Shown: in pieces, positions 13,908 to 26,048 of the stretch
How positions within the stretch are numbered: position 1 is the stretch's first letter
Layout of the letters: every line of letters begins with the position of its first letter
Assembly: GCF_034009455.1 (NCBI RefSeq)
Contig: NZ_CP125380.1
Coordinates: 4,601,501 to 4,665,500 of the forward strand
Length of the DNA stretch: 64,000 nt
From: Pseudomonas sp. P5_109
GTDB taxonomy: Bacteria > Pseudomonadota > Gammaproteobacteria > Pseudomonadales > Pseudomonadaceae
Direction of reading: 5' to 3'
Notes under the pieces: generated by a model
Databases searched by the model: none
Told to the model about the DNA's origin: nothing
Seen by the model: only the letters and a program-made list of their open reading frames with translations
Position numbers and translations under genes: made by a program

Positions 13908-14527
13908 GCCCGATTCAGGAGCAATTGACAGCACTGGGCGGCGTGTTTCTCGCCGCCGTGCTGGTGGACAGGATCGCCAAGACCGGCCAGACCCACGAGG
14001 CCGGCCTGACCTGCATGCTCGGCAGCCTGCTGATTCGCGACCCCAAGGACACGCTGGAAGTCTACGGTGGTGACGACATCAACCTGCGCGAAGGCTATCG
14101 CGCGCTGGTCGGCGCCCTGGAGCGCGACCCGAGCGCCCTGCAACGCGAACCGCTGCGCTACGCCCTGGCCATGCTCGGCCTTGAGCGTCAGTTGGCAAAA
14201 CGGGACGACATGCTCGAGGTGATCGGCAAGCGCCTGCCGCAGATCCAGTCCCAGGTCGAACACTTCGGTCCGGCCCACGAAAACGTGATCGCCGCCTGCG
14301 GCGCGCTGTATCAGGACACCTTGAGCACCCTGCGCCAACGCATCCAGGTGCACGGCGACATGCGCAACCTGCAACAACCGAGCAACGCCTCGAAAATTCG
14401 CGCCCTGCTGCTGGCCGGCATCCGTTCGGCACGCCTGTGGCGGCAACTGGGTGGTCACCGCTGGCAGTTGGTGATCAGCCGCCGCAAATTGCTTAAAGAG
14501 CTTTACCCATTGATGCGTAACGAATAA
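13904..14527 (+). CDS. hflD: High frequency lysogenization protein HflD homolog
   Basis: HflD (formerly YcfC) is a 207-residue helical, membrane-associated protein. In E. coli it binds phage lambda CII; its housekeeping role is unclear. The sequence has the family start [22 protein letters not shown] and the C-terminal [20 protein letters not shown]. The ATG overlaps the mnmA stop. A hairpin terminator follows at 14567. Confidence 0.95.
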   Translation: MSPIQEQLTALGGVFLAAVLVDRIAKTGQTHEAGLTCMLGSLLIRDPKDTLEVYGGDDINLREGYRALVGALERDPSALQREPLRYALAMLGLERQLAKRDDMLEVIGKRLPQIQSQVEHFGPAHENVIAACGALYQDTLSTLRQRIQVHGDMRNLQQPSNASKIRALLLAGIRSARLWRQLGGHRWQLVISRRKLLKELYPLMRNE

Positions 14528-14564
14528 CCCGCATCGACAGCACCGAACTTTGCAATACGCGTAA

Positions 14565-16022
<1,458 letters not shown>

Positions 16023-16044
16023 TCGACCGCTAGACCCTTTTAAG

Positions 16045-16070
16045 ACGCCCGGCAGCGCCGGGCGTTTTTA
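16045..16070 (+). terminator. purB terminator
   Basis: Stem ACGCCCGGC / GCCGGGCGT with an AGC loop, followed by TTTTATT. Confidence 0.85.
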
Positions 16071-16108
16071 TTCCCGTATGAAAAGTGCATTTTTTCAATA
16101 GGTTACAC

Positions 16109-17278
16109 ATGAATCCTGACACTCCTCTTCAACTTCTGGGCGGCATCACGGCACGGGAATTCCTGCGCGACTACTGGCAGAAAAAGCCGCTGCTGATCCG
16201 TCAGGCAATTCCTGATTTCGAAAGCCCGATCGACGCCGACGAACTGGCCGGCCTGGCGCTGGAAGAAGAAGTCGAATCGCGCCTGATCATCGAGAATGGC
16301 GAGCGTCCATGGGAATTGCGTCGCGGCCCGTTCGCCGAAGATGAATTCAGCAAGCTGCCTGAAACTGACTGGACCCTGCTGGTACAAGCCGTGGATCAGT
16401 TCGTGCCGGAAGTCAGCGAACTGCTGGAAAACTTCCGCTTCCTGCCGAGCTGGCGCATCGACGACGTGATGATCAGCTACGCAGCGCCAGGTGGCAGCGT
16501 CGGTCCGCACTTCGACAACTACGACGTGTTCCTGCTGCAAGGCCACGGCAAGCGCAACTGGAAGATCGGCCAGATGTGCAACACCGAAAGCCCGCTGCTG
16601 GCCCACGCCGACCTGCGCATCCTAGCCGAATTCGAAGCGACCGATGAATGGGTGCTGGAACCGGGCGATATGCTCTACTTGCCACCGCGCCTGGCCCATT
16701 GCGGTGTCGCCGTCGATGACTGCATGACCTACTCGGTCGGTTTCCGCGCACCGAGCGCCGCTGAAGTGCTGACCCACTTCACTGACTTCCTCAGCCAGTT
16801 CCTGTCGGACGAAGAACGCTACACCGACGCCGACGCCGTGCCGACAGCCGATCCTCACCAGATCCAGCGCGACGCACTCGACCGCCTCAAAGGCCTGCTG
16901 GCCGAGCACATGAGCGACGAGCGCCTGCTGCTGACCTGGTTCGGCCAATTCATGACCGAGCCACGCTACCCGGAACTGGTAGCGGGCCCGGAAGAAGTCG
17001 CAGAAGACGACGTCATGAACGAACTGGAACAAGGCGCGATCCTGGTTCGCAACCCGAGCGCACGCCTGGCATGGTCCGAAGTCGACGACGACCTGCTGCT
17101 ATTCGCCAGCGGCCAGAGCCGTTATCTGCCGGGCAAACTGCGTGAATTGCTGAAGATGATCTGCGCCGCCGACGCGCTGCACGCCGACAACCTCGGCGAA
17201 TGGCTGAAGGATGAAGACGGCCGCGGCCTGCTGTGCGAACTGGTCAAGCAAGGAAGCCTGGGGTTTGCCGATGAATAA
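16109..17278 (+). CDS. roxA: Ribosomal protein L16 arginine 3-hydroxylase (YcfD/RoxA, JmjC-type cupin)
   Basis: This Fe(II)/2-oxoglutarate oxygenase hydroxylates an arginine of ribosomal protein uL16. The 389-residue product shows the metal triad H134-x-D136 in VGPHFDNYDVFLLQ and H197 in LPPRLAHCGVAV, within a JmjC-type barrel, followed by an all-helical C-terminal winged region. The ATG at 16109 gives MNPDTPLQLL. The next gene starts inside its last codons, so the two are probably translationally coupled. Confidence 0.93.
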   Translation: MNPDTPLQLLGGITAREFLRDYWQKKPLLIRQAIPDFESPIDADELAGLALEEEVESRLIIENGERPWELRRGPFAEDEFSKLPETDWTLLVQAVDQFVPEVSELLENFRFLPSWRIDDVMISYAAPGGSVGPHFDNYDVFLLQGHGKRNWKIGQMCNTESPLLAHADLRILAEFEATDEWVLEPGDMLYLPPRLAHCGVAVDDCMTYSVGFRAPSAAEVLTHFTDFLSQFLSDEERYTDADAVPTADPHQIQRDALDRLKGLLAEHMSDERLLLTWFGQFMTEPRYPELVAGPEEVAEDDVMNELEQGAILVRNPSARLAWSEVDDDLLLFASGQSRYLPGKLRELLKMICAADALHADNLGEWLKDEDGRGLLCELVKQGSLGFADE

Positions 17279-17696
17279 GATTCACGTACGTGTCGCAGAC
17301 TGGCAAAAGGACAACGCCGAAATCCGCCGCATTCGTGAAGCGGTGTTCGTCGCCGAGCAATCCGTTCCGCCTGAACTGGAATGGGATGCCGATGACATTG
17401 ATGCAGTGCATTTCCTCGCTTACGAAGGCGACTTTCCAATCGGCACCGCACGCCTGCTGCTTGACGGCCACGTTGGCCGAGTGTCGGTGCTCAAGGACTG
17501 GCGCGGCCTGAAAGTCGGCGATGCGCTGATGCAGGCAGTGATTGGCCAAGCCGAAAAGCGCGGGCTGAAGCAACAGATGCTCAGCGCTCAAGTGCAAGCC
17601 ACGGCGTTCTATGAGCGCCTGGGCTTCAACATGGTCAGTGAGGAGTTCCTGGAAGCCGGGATTCCGCATGTGGACATGGTTCGCCATTCCGCTTGA
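17271..17696 (+). CDS. GNAT family N-acetyltransferase
   Basis: A 141-residue acetyltransferase of unknown substrate. The acetyl-CoA pyrophosphate loop corresponds to VLKDWRGLKVGDALMQAV, and the C-terminal motif AQVQATAFYERLGF is typical of ElaA/YjcF-like GNATs. Its ATG lies eight bases inside the end of roxA. The pairing roxA-GNAT is conserved in pseudomonads, which hints at a linked role, but there is nothing here that names the substrate. Confidence 0.88.
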   Translation: MNKIHVRVADWQKDNAEIRRIREAVFVAEQSVPPELEWDADDIDAVHFLAYEGDFPIGTARLLLDGHVGRVSVLKDWRGLKVGDALMQAVIGQAEKRGLKQQMLSAQVQATAFYERLGFNMVSEEFLEAGIPHVDMVRHSA

Positions 17697-17711
17697 GACC
17701 GAGGTGCTCCT

Positions 17712-17775
17712 TTCGCGAGCAAGCCCGCTCCCACAAGGTTCACGCTGAACCTGTGGGAGCGGGCTTGCTCGCGAA
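17712..17775. repeat. Inverted REP pair forming a long hairpin
   Basis: The order here is reversed relative to the usual REPIN: TTCGCGAGCAAGCCC... (17712-17735) comes first and TGTGGGAGCGGG... (17752-17775) second. The 16-base spacer is itself an inverted repeat (GGTTCA-CGC-TGAACC), so the whole element can fold into a stem of about 30 pairs with one bulge. Confidence 0.85.
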
Positions 17776-17796
17776 GAGGCCAGAAAGCACTCCACA

Positions 17797-17832
17797 AAAC
17801 GCCCCGACATCACACGATGCCGGGGCGTTTTG
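17797..17832 (+). terminator. Terminator downstream of roxA-GNAT
   Basis: Stem AAAACGCCCCG / CGGGGCGTTTT, with an inner CATC/GATG pairing. Confidence 0.75.
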
Positions 17833-17909
17833 CTGTCTACGATTCAACTAGCGCCACGCCAGGCCGACAAACTGGCAATATCAAGCTTCAGAACGCGGAG
17901 ATAACGGAC

Positions 17910-18671
17910 ATGTCCCTACGCACCCTGCTCACCACCTTGCTGCTCTGCTGCAGTTTTTCGGTGATGGCAGCCACAGAAATCGTGCCCCTCAAGTATCACA
18001 CCAGCGCCGACCTGCTGCCGGTAGCGCAGGACTTCATCGGCAAGGACGGACAGGTCAGCGCCTATGGCAATCAACTGATTGTCAACGCCGATCAACGCAA
18101 GATCGACGAACTTAAAGCCCTTCTTTCGCAACTCGATACAGCCCCCAAGCGCCTGCTGATCACCGTCGACACCAGCGACAGCAACGGCCTGGGTGAGCAG
18201 GGCTATTCGGTGAATGGCGCCAAGCCCAGCCAGACCCGCATCATCAACTACGGCACCGCCAGCCGTGACGGCGGCACCCAGCAGGTCCAGGCCAGCGAAG
18301 GCACCCCGGCGCTGATCCAGGTCGGCCAGAGCGTGCCGGTCACCAGTAGCCAGAGCGATTCCTACGGCGGCTACAGCAGCGAAACCCAATACCGCAACGT
18401 CACCCAGGGTTTCTACGTCACCGCAAATGTCACCGGCGACATCGTTCATCTGTCGATCAGTACCAACCGTGACCGCATGAGCCAGGAACGTCCCGATGTA
18501 GTGAACGTGCAAAGTACCGACACAACTGTCACCGGCCACCTCGGCGAGTGGATCCTGCTGGCCGGGATGAATGGCCAGACCCAGGCCGACAAACAGGGCC
18601 AGACCCGCAGCTACTCCACCCAGGGCCGCAACGACATGACTTTGCGGGTGAAAGTCGACACCCTGGACTAA
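17910..18671 (+). CDS. Exported secretin-domain-like protein, function unknown
   Basis: A 253-residue protein with a clear signal peptide (MSLRTLLTTLLLCCSFSVMA, cut near residue 20). Residues 24-86 look like a secretin N-type subdomain (VPLKYHTSADLLPVAQDFI ... LIVNADQRKIDELKALLSQL). Residues 132-222 resemble the secretin core: ALIQVGQSVPVTS, YRNVTQGFYVTANV, HLSIS, then TTVTGHLGEWILLAG, which parallels the secretin GETVVLGG motif. It lacks an N0 domain and is far shorter than PilQ or GspD. No secretion or pilus genes are nearby. Fold assignment is inference from pattern. Confidence 0.75.
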   Translation: MSLRTLLTTLLLCCSFSVMAATEIVPLKYHTSADLLPVAQDFIGKDGQVSAYGNQLIVNADQRKIDELKALLSQLDTAPKRLLITVDTSDSNGLGEQGYSVNGAKPSQTRIINYGTASRDGGTQQVQASEGTPALIQVGQSVPVTSSQSDSYGGYSSETQYRNVTQGFYVTANVTGDIVHLSISTNRDRMSQERPDVVNVQSTDTTVTGHLGEWILLAGMNGQTQADKQGQTRSYSTQGRNDMTLRVKVDTLD

Positions 18672-19146
18672 ACCACCGAAAACTGACCGGCGAGTCGTAT
18701 TAGACCAAAGATGTAGTGCTTGAAAAAAAGCACTACAAAACGTTTGACGAGCCAAAAAAGCGAAGGCATGATGGCCTCGCTCCCGCTAATCAGGGGCCCT
18801 GGCAAGGGCCTTCGAGGCGATGTTCGCAACCTACCCCCGCGAACCGCTTCGTGTCTGTACCGCCCACAAGGTGTGTTTGACGAGGTTGTCGACTGGAACG
18901 AAGTTGTCCCGAGGGACGGAAGCGTAATTAGGTAACCCGGCAGCACACTGATGTTCGTACCAAGGCCCACGACGCCCGAATGCGCCCGCAGTTCGCCTTT
19001 ACCTGCTCACTTCCCCTCGAGCCATCGTTCATCCCGTCGCCCTCCCCGCCGAATCCGACTTGACCATCAAAGCTTCTGGTCAGCGAGCGCAGGAATTTTC
19101 CACCGCAGAACAACTTTTCATAAAGACGCGACGAGGTTTATCTCCC
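18672..19146. other. Long aceA upstream region
   Basis: 475 bases without a credible gene. It begins with a 26-base inverted repeat (18712-18737) that looks like an operator. I see no tRNA and no intrinsic terminator for the preceding gene. The remainder may be a long aceA leader. Confidence 0.5.
18712..18737. promoter_or_regulatory. Inverted repeat upstream of aceA, candidate operator
   Basis: TGTAGTGCTT (18712-18721), spacer GAAAAA, then the perfect inverse AAGCACTACA (18728-18737). There is no T tract after it, so it is not an intrinsic terminator. The TGTAGT...ACTACA ends recall sites described for the RpiR-family regulator RccR, which controls aceA in Pseudomonas; that link is from memory and is inference. 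Confidence 0.55.
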
Positions 19147-20472
19147 ATGGCACTGACACGCGAACAGCAAATTGCAGCCCTCGAAAAAGACTGGGCTGAA
19201 AACCCGCGCTGGAAAGGCGTGACACGCACTTACTCCGCTGCTGACGTCGTCCGCCTGCGTGGCTCGGTTCAACCAGAGCACACCTTTGCAAAAATGGGCG
19301 CCGAGAAGCTGTGGAACCTGGTTACCCAGGGTGCCAAGCCAGCCTTCCGTCCTGAGAAAGATTTCGTCAACTGCATGGGCGCCCTGACCGGCGGCCAGGC
19401 TGTTCAACAAGTCAAAGCCGGTATCCAGGCGATCTACCTGTCGGGCTGGCAAGTGGCTGCGGACAACAACTCCGCCGAATCGATGTACCCGGACCAGTCG
19501 CTATACCCGGTGGACTCGGTTCCAACCGTGGTCAAGCGCATCAACAACTCGTTCCGTCGTGCCGACCAGATCCAGTGGAAAGCCGGCAAGAACCCGGGCG
19601 ACGCTGGCTACATCGACTACTTCGCGCCGATCGTGGCTGACGCTGAAGCCGGTTTCGGCGGCGTACTGAACGCTTACGAGCTGATGAAGAGCATGATCGA
19701 GGCAGGCGCCGCCGGCGTTCACTTCGAAGACCAACTGGCTTCCGTGAAGAAATGCGGCCACATGGGCGGCAAAGTACTGGTTCCTACCCAGGAAGCCGTA
19801 CAGAAGCTGACCGCTGCTCGTCTGGCAGCTGACGTCGCCGGTACTCCGACCATCATCCTGGCCCGTACCGACGCCAACGCCGCTGACCTGCTGACCTCTG
19901 ACTGCGACCCGTACGACCAGCCATTCGTGACTGGCGAACGTACCCAGGAAGGCTTCTACAAAGTGCGCGCCGGCCTCGACCAGGCCATCGCTCGCGGCCT
20001 GGCCTACGCTCCGTACGCCGACCTGATCTGGTGCGAAACCGCCAAGCCAGACCTGGACGAGGCTCGTCGCTTCGCTGAAGCGATCAAGAAGGAATACCCG
20101 GACCAACTGCTGTCGTACAACTGCTCGCCTTCCTTCAACTGGAAGAAAAACCTGGACGACGCGACCATCGCCAAGTTCCAGCGCGAACTGTCCGCCATGG
20201 GCTACAAGCACCAGTTCATCACCCTGGCCGGCATTCACAACATGTGGCACAGCATGTTCAACCTGGCGCACGACTACGCCCGTAACGACATGACTGCCTA
20301 CGTGAAGCTGCAAGAGCAGGAATTCGCTGACGCCTCCAAGGGCTACACCTTCGTGGCTCACCAGCAGGAAGTGGGCACCGGCTACTTCGACGACATGACC
20401 ACCGTGATCCAGGGTGGCTCGTCTTCGGTTACCGCGCTGACCGGTTCGACTGAAGAAGAACAGTTCCACTGA
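19147..20472 (+). CDS. aceA: Isocitrate lyase
   Basis: AceA splits isocitrate into glyoxylate and succinate, the first step of the glyoxylate shunt, and is needed for growth on acetate and fatty acids. The 441-residue product carries the active-site KKCGH at residues 201-205, [11 protein letters not shown] near residue 100 and the region [17 protein letters not shown] chose ATG 19147 ([16 protein letters not shown]). It stands alone with its own terminator and a long upstream region. Confidence 0.98.
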   Translation: MALTREQQIAALEKDWAENPRWKGVTRTYSAADVVRLRGSVQPEHTFAKMGAEKLWNLVTQGAKPAFRPEKDFVNCMGALTGGQAVQQVKAGIQAIYLSGWQVAADNNSAESMYPDQSLYPVDSVPTVVKRINNSFRRADQIQWKAGKNPGDAGYIDYFAPIVADAEAGFGGVLNAYELMKSMIEAGAAGVHFEDQLASVKKCGHMGGKVLVPTQEAVQKLTAARLAADVAGTPTIILARTDANAADLLTSDCDPYDQPFVTGERTQEGFYKVRAGLDQAIARGLAYAPYADLIWCETAKPDLDEARRFAEAIKKEYPDQLLSYNCSPSFNWKKNLDDATIAKFQRELSAMGYKHQFITLAGIHNMWHSMFNLAHDYARNDMTAYVKLQEQEFADASKGYTFVAHQQEVGTGYFDDMTTVIQGGSSSVTALTGSTEEEQFH

Positions 20473-20534
20473 TCTGCTTCGCCTGAGTCAACGGCCGCTG
20501 CGGACCGATTAGAAACTGCAACGCCGCACATCTG

Positions 20535-20563
20535 ACGCCCCGACTGGTTCGGGGCGTTTTTTT
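20535..20563 (+). terminator. aceA terminator
   Basis: Stem ACGCCCCGA / TCGGGGCGT with a CTGGT loop, followed by a run of seven T. Confidence 0.9.
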
Positions 20564-20594
20564 GCGCGCAATTCAACAACCACCACAAAACCCT

Positions 20595-20679
20595 GTGGGA
20601 GCGGGCTTGCTCGCGAATGCGGTTGATCATTGAGCATTGATGTCGACTGACCCGACGCTTTCGCGAGCAAGCTCCCACA
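20595..20679. repeat. REPIN-like inverted repeat with shortened right arm
   Basis: Left arm TGTGGGAGCGGGCTTG (20595). The right arm TCGCGAGCAAGCTCCCACA (20661-20679) lacks the CCGC present in other copies, so the arms no longer match in length. Confidence 0.85.
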
Positions 20680-20834
20680 AGGGACGGTGGTGGAGGGAGA
20701 AAATCATTGATCCAGACCGGTACGGCCGTCAGAAAAATCCACTAAAACGCTCACCGCCGCTACTTGCTGTAACGCACAAATAAGACAACTTCCCGAGCAT
20801 CCGAAGGATAAGCAGTTTAAAAACCACGACAAAC

Positions 20835-20853
20835 AATATTGATTATCATTTAG
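20835..20853. promoter_or_regulatory. Fur-box-like site upstream of nuoA
   Basis: AATATTGATTATCATTTAG; on the minus strand it matches the 19-base E. coli Fur consensus at 14 positions by my count. It lies about 250 bases before nuoA. Confidence 0.35.
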
Positions 20854-20957
20854 CTATAACTATGTTCGTTACATTCCTTACAAAACATAATTGACGAAAT
20901 GCCGGCTAATGCCCAAGGGGCAAGGCCTGCAGGGGTTTTGACGCGCGCTATGTCCTT

Positions 20958-20986
20958 ATTCCTATAAATAATTTCGCTATAGGAAT
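20958..20986. promoter_or_regulatory. Inverted repeat upstream of nuoA
   Basis: ATTCCTATA (20958-20966) and its perfect inverse TATAGGAAT (20978-20986), spaced by 11 bases. It is a candidate operator for the nuo operon. Confidence 0.4.
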
Positions 20987-21103
20987 TTTACTTGCCGGGT
21001 GTTTAGCCATAAAATCAGCGGGATTGATTGCTGCGACATATCGTCACTGCTTTTGTTTCTTTTCAAGCTCAGAGACCCTTGCTCTCTGTTAAGGATTACC
21101 AGC

Positions 21104-21517
21104 ATGCCCGAAGCGACAGGACTCATGGCCCACAACTGGGGCTTTGCCATTTTCCTTCTAGGCGTCGTCGGCCTCTGTGCCTTCATGCTGGGCGTTTCCA
21201 GCCTCCTCGGGTCAAAAGCCTGGGGCCGCAGCAAAAACGAACCGTTCGAGTCCGGCATGCTACCTACAGGTGGCGCCCGCTTGCGGCTCTCAGCCAAATT
21301 CTATCTGGTCGCGATGCTCTTCGTGATCTTCGATATCGAAGCCCTCTTTCTCTTTGCATGGTCTGTGTCCGTCCGCGAAAGCGGCTGGACCGGATTCGTC
21401 GAAGCTCTCGTTTTCATAGCAATTCTGTTGGCAGGCCTTGTCTACCTATTCCGAGTGGGCGCCCTTGACTGGGCTCCGGAAGCTCGGCGCAAGCGGCAAG
21501 CGAAGCTGAAACAATGA
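21104..21517 (+). CDS. nuoA: NADH-quinone oxidoreductase subunit A
   Basis: NuoA is a small membrane subunit of respiratory complex I at the junction of the peripheral arm and membrane arm. The 137-residue product has three hydrophobic segments and the conserved loop [36 protein letters not shown], which carries the quinone-gate residues. The start at 21104 ([13 protein letters not shown]) follows AAGGA at 21091-21095. It is the first of thirteen nuo genes on this strand. Confidence 0.97.
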   Translation: MPEATGLMAHNWGFAIFLLGVVGLCAFMLGVSSLLGSKAWGRSKNEPFESGMLPTGGARLRLSAKFYLVAMLFVIFDIEALFLFAWSVSVRESGWTGFVEALVFIAILLAGLVYLFRVGALDWAPEARRKRQAKLKQ

Positions 21518-21527
21518 GGCTTTGGCA

Positions 21528-22202
21528 ATGCAATACAATCTCACCAGGATCGACCCCGATGCTCCTAACGAGCAGTATCCGATTGGCCAACGGGAAACCG
21601 TTTCCGATCCGTTAGAAGATCAAGTCCACAAAAACATTTTCATGGGCAAGCTCGAAGACGTGCTTAACGGCACGATCAACTGGGGGCGCAAGAACTCCCT
21701 GTGGCCGTATAACTTCGGTCTTTCGTGCTGCTACGTGGAAATGACCACCGCCTTCACGGCGCCCCACGACATCGCGCGCTTTGGCGCCGAGGTTATCCGG
21801 GCATCGCCGCGTCAGGCGGATTTCATGGTTATCGCCGGTACCTGCTTCATCAAGATGGCGCCGATCATCCAGCGTCTCTACGAGCAAATGCTCGAGCCTA
21901 AATGGGTTATTTCCATGGGTTCGTGCGCCAACTCCGGTGGCATGTACGACATCTACTCCGTCGTTCAAGGGGTGGACAAGTTCCTGCCCGTGGACGTCTA
22001 CGTGCCTGGCTGCCCGCCCCGTCCTGAAGCTTTCCTGCAAGGCCTGATGCTGTTGCAGGAGTCGATTGGACAGGAGCGTCGTCCGCTTTCCTGGGTCGTT
22101 GGTGATCAAGGCGTATACCGCGCCGAGATGCCTTCCGAGAAGGAAAAGCGCCGCGAACAGCGAATCGCAGTCACCAACCTGCGCAGCCCCGACGAAGTCT
22201 GA
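21528..22202 (+). CDS. nuoB: NADH-quinone oxidoreductase subunit B
   Basis: NuoB holds cluster N2, the last [4Fe-4S] centre before quinone. The 224-residue product has the adjacent cysteine pair in [10 protein letters not shown], the Cys in [12 protein letters not shown] and the Cys in [10 protein letters not shown] that ligate it. I place the start at ATG 21528 ([13 protein letters not shown]); TGAGG at the nuoA stop is a well-spaced ribosome site. An in-frame TTG two codons upstream is less likely. Confidence 0.97.
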   Translation: MQYNLTRIDPDAPNEQYPIGQRETVSDPLEDQVHKNIFMGKLEDVLNGTINWGRKNSLWPYNFGLSCCYVEMTTAFTAPHDIARFGAEVIRASPRQADFMVIAGTCFIKMAPIIQRLYEQMLEPKWVISMGSCANSGGMYDIYSVVQGVDKFLPVDVYVPGCPPRPEAFLQGLMLLQESIGQERRPLSWVVGDQGVYRAEMPSEKEKRREQRIAVTNLRSPDEV

Positions 22203-22268
22203 TCCAGATCTGCTTCTTTAATAGAACGAGACACTGGCTTCATTCTTTACGTTGACCGAAAGCGATAA

Positions 22269-24059
<1,791 letters not shown>

Positions 24060-24061
24060 GC

Positions 24062-24559
24062 ATGAACAGCACGCTTATCCAGACAGACCGTTTCACCTTG
24101 AGTGAAACCGAGCGCTCGGCCATCGAGCACGAGCTGCATCACTACGAAGACCCGCGCGCGGCGTCGATCGAAGCCCTGAAGATCGTCCAGAAGGAACGTG
24201 GCTGGGTGCCGGACGGCGCCCTGTACGCCATCGGCGAGATCCTCGGCATCCCGGCCAGCGACGTTGAAGGCGTGGCGACGTTCTATAGCCAGATCTTCCG
24301 TCAGCCAGTCGGCCGTCACATCATTCGCGTCTGCGACAGCATGGTCTGCTACATCGGCGGCCACGAGTCCGTGGTCAGCGAAATCCAGAGCAAACTCGGC
24401 ATCGGCCTGGGTCAGACCACCACCGACGGTCGTTTCACCCTGCTGCCGGTCTGCTGCCTCGGCAACTGCGACAAGGCGCCGGCGTTGATGATCGACGACG
24501 ACACTTTCGGTGATGTGCAGCCAGCCGGCGTTGCCAAATTGCTCGAGGGCTACGTATGA
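24062..24559 (+). CDS. nuoE: NADH-quinone oxidoreductase subunit E
   Basis: NuoE is a thioredoxin-fold subunit of the NADH-oxidising module carrying the [2Fe-2S] cluster N1a. In the 165-residue chain the four ligands are visible: the pair in [12 protein letters not shown] and the pair in [11 protein letters not shown]. The stop overlaps the nuoF start by four bases, indicating coupled translation of the E/F pair. Confidence 0.97.
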   Translation: MNSTLIQTDRFTLSETERSAIEHELHHYEDPRAASIEALKIVQKERGWVPDGALYAIGEILGIPASDVEGVATFYSQIFRQPVGRHIIRVCDSMVCYIGGHESVVSEIQSKLGIGLGQTTTDGRFTLLPVCCLGNCDKAPALMIDDDTFGDVQPAGVAKLLEGYV

Positions 24560-25911
24560 CCCTGACTTCTTTCGGTCCAGCCAACCGCATCAAGCGTTCG
24601 GCCGAGACTCACCCGCTCACCTGGCGTCTGCGTGACGACGGCGAAGCCGTATGGCTCGACGAGTACCAGGCCAAGAACGGGTACGCCGCTGCGCGCAAGG
24701 CCTTCGCCGACATGGCTCAGGACGACATCGTCCAGACCGTGAAAGATTCCGGCCTCAAGGGCCGTGGCGGTGCAGGCTTCCCCACTGGTGTGAAGTGGGG
24801 CCTGATGCCAAAGGACGAATCCATCAACATCCGCTACCTGCTGTGCAACGCGGATGAAATGGAGCCGAACACCTGGAAGGACCGCATGCTGATGGAGCAA
24901 CTGCCCCATCTGCTGATCGAAGGCATGCTGATCAGTGCCCGCGCGCTGAAAACCTACCGTGGCTACATCTTCCTGCGTGGCGAGTACACCACCGCTGCCA
25001 AGCACTTGAACCGTGCCGTGGAAGAAGCCAAGGCAGCTGGCCTTTTGGGCAAGAACATCCTGGGCAGCGGCTTCGATTTCGAGCTGTTCGTGCACACCGG
25101 TGCCGGGCGTTACATCTGCGGTGAAGAAACCGCGTTGATCAACTCCCTCGAAGGCCGCCGCGCCAACCCGCGCTCCAAGCCGCCCTTCCCTGCCGCCGTT
25201 GGCGTGTGGGGCAAGCCGACTTGCGTGAACAACGTTGAAACCCTGTGCAACGTGCCGGCGATCATCGCCGACGGCGTGGACTGGTACAAATCGTTGGCTC
25301 GCGAAGGCAGCGAAGACATGGGCACCAAGCTCATGGGCTTCTCCGGCAAGGTCAAGAACCCGGGCCTGTGGGAGCTGCCATTCGGCGTCACCGCTCGCGA
25401 GCTGTTCGAAGACTACGCCGGCGGCATGCGCGACGGTTACAAGCTCAAGGCCTGGCAGCCTGGCGGCGCCGGTACCGGCTTCCTGTTGCCGGAGCACCTG
25501 GACGCACAAATGTACGCCGGCGGCATCGCCAAAGTGGGCACCCGCATGGGTACCGGCCTGGCCATGGCGGTGGACGACAGCGTCAACATGGTGTCCCTGC
25601 TGCGCAACATGGAGCAGTTCTTCGCCCGCGAATCCTGCGGTTTCTGCACCCCGTGCCGCGATGGCTTGCCATGGAGCGTCAAGCTGCTGATGGCCATCGA
25701 GAACGGCGAGGGTCAGCCAGGCGACATCGAGACCCTGCTGGGTCTGGTCGGTTTCCTCGGCCCGGGCAAGACCTTCTGTGCTCACGCACCGGGCGCCGTG
25801 GAGCCGTTGGGCAGCGCAATCAAATACTTCCGCCATGAGTTCGAAGCCGGTATCGCGCCTGTCAGCGCCGCCGTCCCGCCTCTGGCAAGGCCGATCGTAG
25901 TCGGCGCTTAA
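24556..25911 (+). CDS. nuoF: NADH-quinone oxidoreductase subunit F
   Basis: NuoF binds NADH and FMN and holds cluster N3. The 451-residue product has the FMN/NADH glycine loop [14 protein letters not shown], the motif [14 protein letters not shown], and the [4Fe-4S] motif [13 protein letters not shown] near residue 355, with the fourth Cys in GKTFCAHA. It overlaps nuoE and is separated from nuoG by a 137-base gap that contains a terminator-like hairpin. Confidence 0.97.
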   Translation: MTLTSFGPANRIKRSAETHPLTWRLRDDGEAVWLDEYQAKNGYAAARKAFADMAQDDIVQTVKDSGLKGRGGAGFPTGVKWGLMPKDESINIRYLLCNADEMEPNTWKDRMLMEQLPHLLIEGMLISARALKTYRGYIFLRGEYTTAAKHLNRAVEEAKAAGLLGKNILGSGFDFELFVHTGAGRYICGEETALINSLEGRRANPRSKPPFPAAVGVWGKPTCVNNVETLCNVPAIIADGVDWYKSLAREGSEDMGTKLMGFSGKVKNPGLWELPFGVTARELFEDYAGGMRDGYKLKAWQPGGAGTGFLLPEHLDAQMYAGGIAKVGTRMGTGLAMAVDDSVNMVSLLRNMEQFFARESCGFCTPCRDGLPWSVKLLMAIENGEGQPGDIETLLGLVGFLGPGKTFCAHAPGAVEPLGSAIKYFRHEFEAGIAPVSAAVPPLARPIVVGA

Positions 25912-25916
25912 ACGCT

Positions 25917-25952
25917 TAAAAAAGGCGAAGGGTCCGTGCCCTTCGCTTTTCG
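25917..25952 (+). terminator. Terminator-like hairpin inside the nuo operon
   Basis: GCGAAGGG (25925-25932), loop TCCGTG, then CCCTTCGC (25939-25946) followed by TTTTC and preceded by an A run. It lies just after nuoF, with nuoG on the same strand 100 bases on. It could attenuate distal nuo expression or simply stabilise an upstream processed mRNA. Confidence 0.6.
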
Positions 25953-26048
25953 TGTGATGACGCCTTTAACGGCTGTGTTGATTCACGCGGATAACAAGAT
26001 TCCATTAGCCACGCCCGCTGACACCGGGCCAACGAAGAACTTTGAACC

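Larger units (their letters stand above)
20473..21103. other. aceA-nuoA intergenic region
   Basis: This 631-base gap contains the aceA terminator, a truncated REPIN (20595-20679), then an AT-rich stretch from about 20800 that is the likely nuo promoter region. That stretch holds a Fur-box-like sequence (20835-20853) and a 9-bp inverted repeat (20958-20986). I see no gene. Confidence 0.6.

Noticed and set aside
18712..18737. Terminator for the secretin-like gene
   Set aside because: The stem is followed by AAAAC, not by a T run, on the plus strand, and no T run follows on the minus strand. An operator is more likely.
20839..20866. TTGATT ... TATGTT as the nuo promoter
   Set aside because: Spacing is borderline and both hexamers are weak; other AT-rich hexamers in the region fit equally well.
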